DNA of 64,000 nt, taken from Owenia fusiformis. Its lineage: Eukaryota > Annelida > Polychaeta > Sabellida > Oweniidae. This document shows, piece after piece, positions 34,660 to 47,300 of the stretch. Under the pieces are notes generated by a model. The model was not told where the DNA came from, made no database searches, and saw nothing but the letters and a program-made list of their open reading frames with translations. Made by a program: the position numbers and the translations under genes. Where the stretch lies: assembly GCA_903813345.2 (NCBI GenBank), contig CAIIXF020000009.1:9854030-9918029 (forward strand), given 5' to 3'. Numbering within the stretch: position 1 is the first letter of the stretch; every line of letters starts with the position of its first letter.

Positions 34660-35275
34660 TAAGAATCTTAGGGAATTAAAGAGCTGTATGTCCGACTGTC
34701 TGAGAATCTTAAGGAATTAAAGAGCTTTGTATCCCTCTGTCTGTCCTTATTGAGAATCTTAAGGAATTAAAGAGCTTTGTATCCCTCTGTCTGTCCTTAT
34801 TGAGAATCTTAGGGAATTAAAGAGCTGTATGTCCGACTGTCTGTCTATAAGAATCTTAGGGAATTAAAGAGCTGTATGTCCGACTGTCTGTCTATAAGAA
34901 TCTTAGGGAATTAAAGAGCTATATGTCCGTCTGTCTGTAAGAATCTTAGGGAATTAAAGAGCTGTATGTCCGACTGTCTGTTCTTATTGAGAATCTTAAA
35001 GAGGCTCTATGCCATAGGATAGCACAATCAAGACCCCTCTGGACTTTTTTGCATATTGAGTTTCACCACATATATACCCATCTACTTACCAAAGAAGAAG
35101 TCCCAAAATCCCCCTCTTTCAGTGTTAATTTTGCAATTGTGCTGGCCGATCTAATTATTTTTGAAGAAATTAATTCAATCTGAAGTTTGAAACCTATGGC
35201 ATAATGCATCTTTAAGGAATTAAAGAGCTGTATGTCCGACTGTCTGTTCTTATTGAGAATCTTAATGAATTAAGT
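34660..35275. repeat. Tandem repeat, ~46-60 bp unit, interrupted by a MITE
   Basis: About seven copies of gaatcttagggaattaaaga followed by gctgtatgtccgactgtctg. The array is split at 34996 by the TTAA-flanked element at 35000-35211, then resumes. Confidence 0.92.
35000..35211. mobile_element. MITE in TTAA target, 212 bp
   Basis: Ends agaggctctatgccatagg and cctatggcataatgcatct are inverted; TTAA lies on both sides (34996-34999 and 35212-35215). The uninterrupted repeat copies (gaatcttaaggaattaaaga) show the empty site with a single TTAA, so both borders are exact. piggyBac/Kolobok-type non-autonomous element. Confidence 0.92.
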
Positions 35276-36600
35276 TTGTCCAACTGCAAAGTACGTATTT
35301 ATTTTACTTGGCTTAGTTTTATTGACCATCATGTTTTCATATGTGTTGAACTATATAGATTAGAGCATACATGTACATGTAGCAGGTGCACATGCCATTA
35401 CTTAAATTGAATCATTGTATTATTTTCTACGATTAATCCCATTTCAGTATCAAGATCACCTATTATTATCTTATAATAGAGAAATGTCTAAAAGTACATT
35501 TGTATTGTTAATTGTTGAATTAGATTACATCAGAATCAATGGGGAATGAATATTTGCACTTTGATGATGATATCATAATTTGGTTATATTATGTATAATA
35601 TTATGAAACAAACTTGGATTGATTTGGCTCACAAGGTGATGGTGTACCGATGAAATCACCCACTTGTCCAACTGTCCTTTTGTCTATCTGTCTGTACGTC
35701 CATCCATCATAATTTGGACAAACACATTTTGGTATGAACCTTAGTTTACAAACATGCTAAATATTAAATACTCATCTTATCACCCTTTTGAAGTCTTTTT
35801 CAAATGGGTGCAACTTGAACTTCAAATGGGTGCAACTTGAACTTCAAATGGGTGCAGCACCTTGTTATTTCAATTCTAGGTAACTGATAATTACATTAAA
35901 AAGGGTGATTTGTGAAGGCTTTATGCGCCCATTGAACTATTACAAGAATTTTATGATCTTTTAAATAAATGTCAAGTATCCTATCCTGTGTGTTTTCAAA
36001 TATGTTGAAAATAAACATGTGAGGTCATATATAAGAACGGTTTAAACAATTAGAATATGTTTTATCAGGCTTTGCTCAGGTTTTAAATTGAAAATTACGT
36101 GTTTTGTTATCTTGGCTTGATTTTTGAGGGACTCAAACATTTTTGCAAGTATGTCACTACATTTCTGCTTCTGTTAATAGGGAGATTAAGCTTGCGATGT
36201 TTTTCACAACCTGAACATGAACAGAAAATATTTAAGCGAGACATTTGTATGGGCGATTGGTCATACGTGTAGGTTGGCGTTTCAATTTTATATGCAAGCT
36301 TAAACTCCCTAATATCTCCATAAAAATATAAACAAAAATTCATGTTCAGTAGTTGATAAACATTTAAGATGGGCAGATCTACTTTGTTCGGAGGAACTCT
36401 TTCTTGACCTAACATTGATCAAATAAAATGTGAAGTTCTTTTGTTGACATAAGTCGTGTTGTAACTCATATTTCTATCTTATAATGATGGAGTTACTACA
36501 TTGAACTACTACATTGTTTGTACTGGGCACATAACATTTTTTATAGATCTTTTGACTCATATGTTTATCAAAGGTAATACCCAAGCCATGATTGTTATAT
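35276..36600. other. Intergenic, mostly unassigned
   Basis: 35805-35860 has three short copies of ttcaaatgggtgcaacttgaac, related in wording to the gggtgcaa repeat family. Otherwise nothing is recognised. Confidence 0.45.
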
Positions 36601-36605
36601 TATAA

Positions 36606-36914
36606 GTTATTGAATGAATTGAAGTGCAATACAGGATATATTGTGCTCGAAAAATTCTGTATTGGAACGAGATGAAATCAAGTCCAAATACAGAATATCA
36701 AGAGCAGAATATATCCTGTATTGCACTCCAAATCATTCTATAACGTTTTTATCGTATGATCTTATGCCAATATACATTTTACTTAGGAGGTAATTCCTAG
36801 GAAATATTCTGTATTCTCTGTATTGCAACTGAGATCTGAGATCAGTAGCAATACAGATTGGTACAGCACAAACACTGACCAATCAGAGGGCTTCATCTTA
36901 CAGATCATACGATA
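36606..36914. repeat. Composite palindromic repeat, copy A
   Basis: Nested hairpins: gttattgaatgaattgaagt pairs across to 36744; ctgtattgcaactgagatct pairs with gagatcagtagcaatacag; outer words atcgtatgatc and gatcatacgat also pair. It shares gaccaatcagagggcttcat with copy B (52312-52596). Confidence 0.82.
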
Positions 36915-38110
36915 AATACATATATTGGCCTTGGAATGAGTTCCAGGTCGATTTAATTCCTGATAACATGAAATACTTTAAAGATACTGTGATGAAATAT
37001 ACAATAAAACATAAAAATCGTATGAATTGCTTATGTCTGTGATATAATCAGGTAGATACAATCCATGCTTATAAAAAATTAGTTACACAATTGTTTACTC
37101 TTCATAAGTTAACACTTTAAATGAATATAAACTTTTGATTTAGAGTTTTTAGTCAAGTGTATGAAGTAAGTCAGAAAATCATTCCATCCCATGGCCAACC
37201 CCAAGTTTGACGATTGAAGGAATTTACATTATGATATTTCATGAAGAAATAAATATATTTTAATAAAGAATAAGATAAGAATGATTCATCTAACATTCCA
37301 ATAAAACGCCACAAAGGCTCCATTTGAGATAATAAAGATCTTATCAAAATCACCTGTAAATATCAGAGGGATGTACAGATATTTGATGGGAAATCAGAGT
37401 AATGATTTGTGAGAAATGAATTCCTGCGTTGTTTTATACCAAACCCCTTTTTCAAATCAATATCAATATTATATTTCATTCTTCATAGAACATTGGTCTT
37501 TGCATAAGGTAGACCTAGTTCTGAAACGATAACCTGTATTGTAATTCAGTGATAAGGTGATAAAGAACACAAAAAATCATATATGGCAACTTTTGAATGG
37601 CAATAGCTCTATTTGTGTGTTGCTCAAGCTTATGACAGATATTGGCAATGAGTATTATTGGAATGCTTTTGATTACAGGTACTCATGAAAAACACGATAA
37701 ATAGTAATTTAGAGTATGTTCTCTACTTGGCCTGTGATGAGTTCATTTGTGATTAGACTGAGTATAGATTACATGTACGATGATATATGATCTAGGTGAA
37801 TAATATGGAACTGCAATTACTCAGATGCGAGTAGGTAGTTACCAGTTTCACCACCAGGTGGCTGATTCGGAATTCCCTAAACCTTGAATATTCTAATGAC
37901 GTAAATCAAGATTATTTCTACTCGCATCTAGGATATTTATAGTGTTTGCATAGATTGTACTCTACCCTTAAACGTGACAATGATCTATTACAGTTTCTCA
38001 TCTAATCAGATTCAGATTGCTGCATAATCATTCTCAATCTGTAAACGATCATTATGCTATCTGCCTTGTATTGTAATGTCACATCTGCAGAATAAGAGCG
38101 AAGTTGGCTT
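36915..38110. other. Intergenic, unassigned
   Basis: AT-rich DNA; nothing recognised. Confidence 0.45.
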
Positions 38111-38114
38111 GATT

Positions 38115-38210
38115 TTTTTTTATGGCAGCGGTCAGGGGTTGGTGTTCAGCACTTGGCGTTTGGCTTCTGTAGCAAATGACAGGTGGTGACATTTTTCATG
38201 TTAATGTCTT
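38115..38210. mobile_element. Short deleted relative of the 45.7-47.7 kb element
   Basis: Head-like words (ggttggtgttcagc, ggcgtttggcttctgta) lie next to the tail-like aggtggtgacatttttcatg ttaatg, with the central AGGTCA array absent. A further tail-like fragment lies at 42060-42095. Confidence 0.6.
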
Positions 38211-40507
38211 GTTTATTGAAGTAATTGTCTCCTGAAGTAATTGACCAGCAGTCTTGCCCAGTCTATTGGTAGCTATTATACCCCATGTTATAAATCAATT
38301 TGAACTCATCATTCAGTTATGTTTATTGTTCAGAATTTTTTCTCAGTCAACCAGAAAGCAGAAAGAGACATGCTTCAATAATGTTGGTCAGTACTGGGTC
38401 AACAATGACGTCCTAGAAAATGGCCATATTTGGAAAATTGTCCTTATTCTGATTGGCTCAGGTTAGCTCAGTAAGTTCAAGAGATTTCTCTAATATCTCA
38501 AACTAATGCAAAGGGCATCTCTTACTATGATGTCATAGTTTCCATGGTGATTATAATAAGATAAGAATTGTAGCTAAGACTTATCCAGAGGCTGAAACTG
38601 ACTTAAAGAGTTTCATTTGTACTTGATTCACTTCTATCCTCTAGATTTGACATTATTAAAAGACTCGCTAAATGTCAGAATAACAAATCTCCGCTAATGA
38701 CCAATATCATTGACTTGCAAAAGAGCTTTGGAATTCTTCGATCATTCAAGCACCCAGTCTTTTACTTTATGCCCATTTCACACTTTTTCACTTTAAAACT
38801 TAGAAATGACTTTTTTTGAAGATTTTGAGTGCTTCTTTGTAACTTATTTTTAACATGTTGTCGCCATGCATGGAACTCCAATTTCCTGCTTGTTTCTATT
38901 ATTGTCACTCCTGATTTTCATCGTAAAGCATAATCACTGTGCCAGTTTTCACTGACACAGGCTCTATGAAAACTTCCAGATTCCAATCATTTTAGCTATT
39001 GAATATTTTTAAGAAAGACAAACGAGAGACAGCGAAGATGTTACTAAAGTTTCTCATATATTATCTCGTTAGAATTGCATAAGCAAATATTAGAGATGTT
39101 ACGGAATAACAAAAAATTCGGAACGGTTTGGTTCGGAACATTTTGCTTCAAAAGGAAACATTTTTGGAACGGTTCGGAACAGAGTGACCGGGTGTATTAT
39201 ATCAAAATACAATTTTGGAACGGTTTGGAATAGAGTGACTGTGTGTATTAGATTAAAATAAGTTGATCGTCTAGGTCTATTTGGTTGCGAAAAGCTCTTC
39301 GAAACTCTTCAATGAGAAGGAGTGAAAAGAAGGCTAGTTTTGATGTTGATGAAGCTCTCTTTTAAAGTTTCTAAAGTACTGCATGTTTAATACACAAAGT
39401 ATTTTATCCAAAAGAACTTTTCATTAAATTTGGCTCTTAGATGGTTAGTTTTTTCAAAATAATGTCTGTGTACTTGGCAATATCTCGTATATTGTAAGAA
39501 GGGGTCATAAGAATCAGAATGACGCCTTTAGGTGAAAAAAATAAGCACAAAAAAATTCTCTGTATTTTTTAGCTCATATATTCATTTAGGCTGTCATAGA
39601 TGCTGCCCGGTCTATTTTATTCAGTTGAAACTTAACTGAATGATTACTTCAAAGTCGCATTGACATGTCTGGATAGAAACTGTGTAACCGATTGACATAT
39701 TGAATTGATGTATCTTGTTGATTATATCATCTTCAATTTATTTCCCATTTTACACTTAAGCCATGTGTTTAATATGCATTAGGCATCTTGAATGATAAGG
39801 TAGGAAGAATGTGATGTCTTTTATCCCTTTCTAGAAAAACTCAAAGTTTATAAACCATGAAATTCATTCTACGTGGCATACCTTAATCTTAAAGTCCTCA
39901 TGTAAATGAGATGAGACACGTGAAATATGAAAGGAGTAAAGGAAACAGTGGAGTAAAACATAAAAATGCAAGTTGAAATAATAATATAGAGTCTATGTGT
40001 TTATTATAGACCCCCGAATCAATTTACCCCCCCCCCCCACTCCACCACCTACAACTTCTCCCCATCCCCAGCCACCTTTTGACCCCCTCCCTGTCAAACA
40101 GTAACAGATCTAGGGCTCGAAACTCGCATTGCAATGGTAGTTAATAACTACCTTATTTTAAAGAATAGCCACCTGAAATTTTTAACAGTCGTGATTTTTG
40201 CCACCTTTCTCCAGAATAGTTATTCTTTCAACATATTTTGCTCAAAAGATTATTGCGACAAACTCCCGGGAACTGAATGGTGCTATTTTGAAAACAATTC
40301 AACATAAACCCCCGAGAAATAACTGAGATACACTCAATAAATTGAACCAAAACTAATAAATTAATTGCTTATTAGTTGGAAACTAACAATAATCTTATAT
40401 CAGAATTAAAGGTGCAACAAGTAGTGCAGAGGGGCCATTCAACGATCATGGACCAGTGTCAAAATATATTCACAGTTGGATATTTCATCAAGACTAACTA
40501 ACATATA
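38211..40507. other. Intergenic, unassigned
   Basis: 39110-39250 has two copies of a ggaacggtttggaa-type word. 40029-40044 is a C run. No gene recognised. Confidence 0.45.
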
Positions 40508-41531
40508 CGAGGGTTGATCATAAAGTTCTCATAATATGTCTCTAATTTCTTTATTTTTCAATATATTCTAATGAAATTTTCACAGAATGTGCAGCATAGA
40601 ATGCCTTATTAATTAAGCAAAAAGTATTTAGTTTAACTGAAATATTAAATAAGAAATGGTTACCATAGTAACGAGAAATCAAGGCACCCGGGGCAAATAA
40701 AAGTAATTGAGAGAATGAGCTTAATCAACCATGTATACATACATAATAAACTCTCATGAATTACCAAACATCTTAAGATTTTAACTTGAATATGTTGTAA
40801 AGTGCTTTAAGAATTAAATAAATCGATCATGTAAATTGTGTGATGTCATAGGGGTGCTTTCATGCTCCATTAGATGTGATACCAATGTCTAAGACGCAAA
40901 GCTAATGATCAGAAATGACTGAGTAAGAGGTTGCAAAAGAAGCAGACATCTTCAGAAAAATAAAAATCATACTGATAAAATGTTATGTTAAGTTTGTAAG
41001 ATCCTTTGGTCAGACTAAACATGATCTAAAACAAATATATTGCTAAGATATCAACAAAATTACACCCTGTGTGTGATCTGTACATGTTAAAAATGAACTA
41101 AAGGGGCAAAATCAATTTTCCTCAGGATGTTTGACAAAACAGTCATGGGGTCTAACAGTCACTTCAAATGAAGCATAACAATCATCCATTATGAGATCAC
41201 ACAATTCACATGACCATTATAATAGTTCACAACAGTTAAGAGCCCATATTATTTGACAATTTAATATGTTTGATAGCTTATTTGACAACTTATTATGTAT
41301 TTAAACATGGTTAATGGGGGCTATTCGAGTTAGTTTTTTTATTTGCCCCGGGTGCCTTGATTTCAAGTTACTATGGCAACCATTTCTTATCTAATGTTTC
41401 TGTTATTCTAAATATTGTTTGCTTGATTAATAAAACATTCCATGCTGCACATTCTGTGAAAATTTCATTTGAAAATATTGAAAAATAAAGAAATAAGAGA
41501 GATATTATGAGAACTTTATGATCAACCCTCG
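40508..41531. mobile_element. Mariner-like fold-back element, ~195-bp arms
   Basis: Ends cgagggttgatcataaagtt and actttatgatcaaccctcg are inverted, with TA at both borders; the cgagggttgatc end is typical of mariner. Arms run inward to ggcacccggggcaaataaaa and tttatttgccccgggtgcc. The ~640-bp centre has no recognisable transposase. Confidence 0.85.
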
Positions 41532-43397
41532 TATATCTACAAAGAAATCTCCTGGATGAACATTATTTCTGCTGATATTCCTCTCATAACGTGATGGATC
41601 TGGCTGTATGTTATTTTTGAATTTCATTAAGTATTAGAAATATACAACTACCTGAGGAGAGCAAATAACTACCCGGAAATTGGCCAGGTAGTTATTTTGA
41701 CACCAGGCGAAAATTGTGAGTGTCTGGGACTGACATCAACATTGAATTTTTTCCTCAAAATGACAAAACCCTGTTTTTGTTGAGAGTTGAAAAATAGAAT
41801 GTAAGTCAGGGTGACTCTGACATTGATAACGGATATTCTAGTCACTTTTTGTGTTAAGTTAACTGTTATTGAACCAATCTTGCTTGTATGTATCTCTTTC
41901 TCCTGGGGCTCTACAAGTCGATGATGATATAGATGTTGCCTTATTTCTGGATGTAACATGTTTTTGTTTTGAATGTTTTCTGGCTGTTTTTATTGTCAAC
42001 ACCACAAGTAGTGAAAAATTGTTTTTATCTCCAACTTTTGTGGGCTGTATCTGTAACAAATGGCAGGTGGTAACATTTTGCATGTCATGTCACTACCAAG
42101 AAGTTTAAAATATTGTTATAGCCACTAGGTTTTGTGAATGGTAGTATCAGTGTTTGGTTTTTGTAACCAATTGTTACACTTCCGAAACATCAAGGGTGTT
42201 ACATCTAGGGCGGTTAACATTTTATATGGATTAATTAACCCTTGCTATATAAAGAACTTCGGCCAAGTTCCTAGATATCTATTTCTGCATTTACAGCGTG
42301 AATTTAGTTATTACATCTCAGAGAGAGTTCATTGTTCATACTTAACACACAAGACTTAAAGTGCAGTTCTTAAGTAGGATCATAAAAAGTTGATGGAGTA
42401 ATGGATGGATAAGTGAACAGTTGTTTTATGTCACATGGGGGACTTTATAGGAAATCTTTATTACATTATATTATCATATAGGCAATATCTTCCCTTGATA
42501 TGGCTCTGCAGATGCATTGTACATGTTAATCATGTATCCCAGAATGTGTCGTAGGAGAAAATATATTATGATTCCTGAAATTGCAACAATACATGCCAGA
42601 CAAGTCGCATTTATAGAAAATTGTCATGCATTGTTATTCTTAGCTATTGGTTGATTCCAAGATTAAAAAAGTGTTGGTAAATGCAGTATTATACAGTGAT
42701 ATTTCTGATTTTTTTAAAGTTATGTTTTATTTATTAATGCTATCATTACACAATGTCCGACAATGGGCCAAGGCCATTGGCATTAGTGACCCATGTCGAT
42801 TTTCACATATACAAAGTACAATTTCTAAAATAGAGTTAGTAGGCACATAATAATCAAATAATTTCAGGCTGCTAAACACTCAACATTACAATATGTTTAA
42901 GTTAAAATGTAATATTACGCACACATCAATTATATTAAAGTTAAACATAATCTACAATCGAAAAAATAAAGTTAGAAGTTTTTGTGACTATAAGCTTGTT
43001 AGTTTCAATTTTATATGTAGAGCCACCATATAACAATGTATCTAGTTTCTCTTTTGCGTTTAGTTTGTCATAATGTGAATGTTGAAATTGGGTATCCTTG
43101 CAAGGTTGAGTGCTAGTTGCTCCTTGAGATCAAGTAATAGAGGGCAAGAAAAGAATCCCTCACCTTTTCATTGTTATTGCACTAGCCTACAGTATTATAT
43201 TTTAAAGTGCTATGTTCGTATTGGGTTCTATTCGTTGGAATGGTAAGATGTATGATATGTTCAACCTCCTTTTCAGATTATTGATATTTATGTCCTGTTT
43301 ATCTTTTACTCATCCTCAGAACAAGTTAATTGTGGCTATTAGTTTAGATTATTCTCATAGGCTTTGCGATAGTTGTGTGACAATTAAGAACATTCAA
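41532..43397. other. Unassigned DNA upstream of the first MCU exon found
   Basis: Includes a tail-like repeat fragment at 42060-42095. The missing MCU start exon could lie here, but no candidate has both a targeting-type start and a phase-0 donor. Confidence 0.4.
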
Positions 43398-43546
43398 GGG
43401 TTTCATTAGCAGCAGGCAACAGGCGATTTTCACCGGTTGTTTTCACAAAATCTCCTGTTGTTTTTAGGGACTTTTCAAATTTTCCATGCTAAATTCATGA
43501 TTTCCATGCCTGTTGTTTTCATTTATTTAGCCTGTTGTGAAACCCC
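43398..43546. mobile_element. GGGTTTCA-type MITE, complete copy
   Basis: Begins gggtttcattagcagcaggc and ends cctgttgtgaaaccc, inverted ends. Related inverted copy at 27112-27356. Confidence 0.7.
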
Positions 43547-43761
43547 TGAACATCTAGAATTTTTTAATGTTTTTGTTCAAAGAATTTGCTATTTTGCATA
43601 GAAAATTTGCACAATTTTGATTTTGGTATTTGAAGGCCTTGACTTGACAAATTCTTCTTATCTAACTGGACCAAAATGGATGTTTATCATGTGTTTCAAA
43701 AGCGTCTATCTATTCCTCTAAATTAATTCTCTTCATTTATGTACTTTTGTTACTGATATTT

Positions 43762-44248
43762 CTGAATGTGTTACAGATGTTGCTTTCTATGTCACAAATA
43801 TTGCTGTCTATGTTACAGATATTATCCTCTGTAACAGCCATTGTGCTCTTTGTTACAGATATGTCTCTATGTTACAGATATTTCTATGTGTTACAGATAT
43901 TTTTCTTTTTACAGCTATTTCTCTCTTTGTTACAAATATTTTTATATTTGTTACAGATATGTCTCTGTTACAGATATTTCTCTGTGTTACAGATATTTTT
44001 CTTTGTTACAGATATTTCTCTGTGTTACAAATATTTTTATATTTGTTACAGATATGTCTCTATGTTACAGATATTTCTCTATGTTACAGATATTTTTATA
44101 TTTGTTACAGATATGCCTCTATGTTACAGATATGTCTCTATGTTACAGATATTTCTCTGTGTTACAGATATTTTTCTTTGTTACAGCTATTTCTCTCTTT
44201 GTTACAAATATTTTATATGTGTTACAGATATTTTTCTATGTGTTACAG
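43762..44248 (+). repeat. Minisatellite made of splice-acceptor-like units
   Basis: Units of about 18-33 bp, tttctctatgttacagat. About 19 copies of gttacag, plus several gttacaa variants. The final copy is the actual 3' splice site of the MCU exon at 44249. Three overlapping frames stay open across the array (up to 257 codons); they are repeat read-through. Confidence 0.9.
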
Positions 44249-44321
44249 ATATTTCTGCGCTCAGGTCACTCACTGCTTCTTCAGAGATCACTATGTTCAT
44301 CTGCCACACCTACAACAGAAA
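44249..44321 (+). CDS. MCU: MCU exon encoding end of targeting peptide
   Basis: The 73-bp exon (phase 0 in, phase 1 out, donor gtaagt) encodes [20 protein letters not shown] then PTTE. CSS aligns with the CST of vertebrate MCU just before the VYQNG block, and the phase-1 join to 56771 creates a Ser codon and continues [10 protein letters not shown]. The assignment rests on phase, motif and position. Confidence 0.8.
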
Positions 44322-47300
44322 GTAAGTACATGTTCTCTACTTTAACATATTTGGCAATTTCTCCAGGTTATTTTCCCGTACAACATGTTTTTTCATATCA
44401 TTTTTCTAGATCAGGGTTCGTGATTGAAGGTTCAAAACATAATTGCCGAATATATTGGCGTTCCAGGGCTCTCGCTAGACTTTTACGCTGTGGAGGAGCA
44501 GCACCACAGTCTGTTAAGCTCCTACCACAACCTTTGGAAAATCATATTTGTTTCCATCGCCTAAACTTAACTGATATATGTGATAATAGCATGTACAGGG
44601 TGTTCCAAAAGTAATAGGACTGGTGCTGGCAATTTGTCAATTCTACACCGAGTGTCTTCAAATTTTCACAAATTGTACTTTGAAGTATTGGAACTAAAAT
44701 TGTAAAGTTTTAGAAAAATTGATGAAATGTGGCTAGAGTTGTGGTTACTATAGTAACATGACATAACAATACCCGGGGCAACTTTTTCATGAAGATGTAC
44801 ATTTTTGTATTCCTGAAGAAAGTGTTTAATTCACCTCTTACAATACAACATTTCTTGTTAGTTTCATTAGTTGCTTTGTTATAATGGTGTTGCTATACAA
44901 CTCAGATTCAAGTATGATTTCATGATTATAATATTTATTCAATTTCCTGGAATATCACTCTGTAGTGTATGACAGTATAATTATTGAGTTTTTGAAAAGA
45001 CCCAATTCAGAATAAGCCAGTCATCCACCTTGATAACGCGTCTGCCTGCAAGTCAGTATTAAAGACCACTGCAACTATAGAGGAGCTAGGTCCTGAGGTC
45101 TAAGACCATGAACCATACTCTTCTGATCATGTAATATCCATTTTTTTACTTGGAGAATGGAATGCTAATCAGCACGGTAAGACCTTTAAAGATGAGAATG
45201 ACGCTCTCCAAGTTGTCCAGTTGACCATGCGTGACTTGTCCTCAAATGGGTTCACTCATGTGTTTGACTCATGGAGTGGTACTCTGATCTTGTACTGACC
45301 AAAGAGGAGCCTACTTTTCAAAGTAGAGGGTACATACAACATCAAATGATAAAAGCAAATGTAATTCCCACCAGTTGTTGCATTTCAACTTTGATATGGG
45401 ATGTACAAAACTTAAAAAGTCTCTGTAAGAGTCTCTGTAACTTTCTGTGTGGAATGTTGCCCCGGGTATTGTGATGTCATGTTACTATAGCAACCATAAC
45501 TCTACCAGTGTTTCATAATTTTTGTCGAAACTTTGTAATTTTAGTTACAATACATGGAAGTACATTATGTAAAATTTTGAAGATGATTGGTGCATATTTA
45601 ACAAAATACCAGTACCAGTCCTGTTACTTTTGGAACACCCTGTAAAGTGGATAATATATACCATAATATGATTTATCATGATTGAATGGTTATTATGTCA
45701 CCACCAAAAGTGGTGACATATTGTTATGGTCTCCGTTTTTTTGTGACGGCGTCCGGCGGTTGGTGGTTGGTGTCCGGCGTCCGGCGGTTGGCGTCTGTAA
45801 CAATTTCTTACAACTTCCTATAATTTAACAAATACTGTTTAGACTGACTTCAATTTTTTTCTGAATCATCTAAATGTTCTCAGAAGTTCAAATCTGACTT
45901 TAGATTTGACATTTGACCTTCAATGACCTTCTCAAGGTCAAAAAGGTCTTTTTTCAACTTGCTTCACATTGACTCAATTTTTTTTCAAAATCATCTACAT
46001 GTTCTCAGAAATTCAAATCTGACTTTAGATTTGACATTTGACCTTCAAATCTGACTTTAGATTTGACATTTGACCTTCAATGACATTCTCAAGGTCAAAA
46101 AAGGTCAAAAAGGTCTGTTTTCAACTTGCTTCAAATTGACTAAATTTTTTTTTCAAAATCATCTACGTGTTCTCAGAAATTCAAATCTGACTTTAGATTT
46201 GACTTAAGATTTGACATTTAGCCTTCAATGACCTTCTCAAAGTCAAAAAAGGTCAAAAAGGTCTGTTTTCAACTTGCTTCAAATTGACTAAATTTTTTTT
46301 TCAAAATCATCTACGTGTTCTCAGAAATTCAAATCTGACTTAAGATTTGACTTAAGATTTGACATTTGACCTTCAATGACCTTCTCAAGGTCAAAAAAGG
46401 TCAAAAAGGTCTGTTTTCAACTTGCTTCAAATTGACTAAAAAAATTTTTCAAAATCATCTACGTGTTCTCAGAAATTCAAATCTGACTTTAAATTTGACT
46501 TAAGATTTGACATTTGACCTTCAATGACCTTCTCAAAGTCAAAAAAGGTCAAAAAGGTATTTTTTCAACTTGCTTCAAATTGACTAAATTTTTTTTTCAA
46601 AATCATCTACATGTTCTCAGAAATTCAAATCTGACTTAAGATTTGACATTTGACCTTCAATGACCTTCTCAATGTCAAAAAAGGTCAAAAAGGTATTTTT
46701 TCATCTTGCTTCAAATTGACTAAATTTTTTTTCAAAATCATCTACATGTTCTCAGAAATTCAAATATGACTTTAGATTTGACATTTGACCTTCAATGACC
46801 TTCTCAAGGTCAAAAAAGGTCAAAAAGGTCTTTTTTCAACTTGCTTCAAATTGACTAATTTTTTTTTCAAAATCATCTACATGTTCTCAGAAATTCAAAT
46901 CTGACTTTAGATTTGACATTTGACCTTAAATGACCTTCTCAAGGTCAAAAAAGGTCAAAAAGGTCTGTTTTCAACTTGCTTCAAATTGACTAAAAAAAAA
47001 TTTCAAATTCATCTACGTGTTCTCAGAAATTCAAATCTGACTTTAGATTTGACTTAAGATTTGACATTTGACCTTCAATGACCTTCTCAAAGTCAAAAAA
47101 GGTCAAAAAGGTCTTTTTTTCAACTTGCTTCAAATTGACTAAATTTTTTTTTCAAAATCATTTACATGTTCTCAGAAATTCAAATCTGACTTTAGATTTG
47201 ACATTTGACCTTCAATGACCTTCTCAATGTCAAAAAAGGTCAAAAAGGTATTTTTTCATCTTGCTTCAAATTGACTAATTTTTTTTTCAAAATCATCTAC

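Noticed and set aside
43212-43255. Candidate MCU start exon (ATG ... aatg/gtaaga)
   Set aside because: Its donor is phase 1 while the next MCU exon needs phase 0, and the peptide does not look like a targeting sequence.
43747-44614. Three long overlapping frames (up to 257 codons)
   Set aside because: They are read-through of the gttacagatattt minisatellite in three frames; only the last 73 bp (44249-44321) look like real MCU coding sequence.
45021-45125. tRNA-like stretch (gcgtctgcctgcaagtcag)
   Set aside because: No B box at the right distance and poor stems; likely chance inside the fold-back element.
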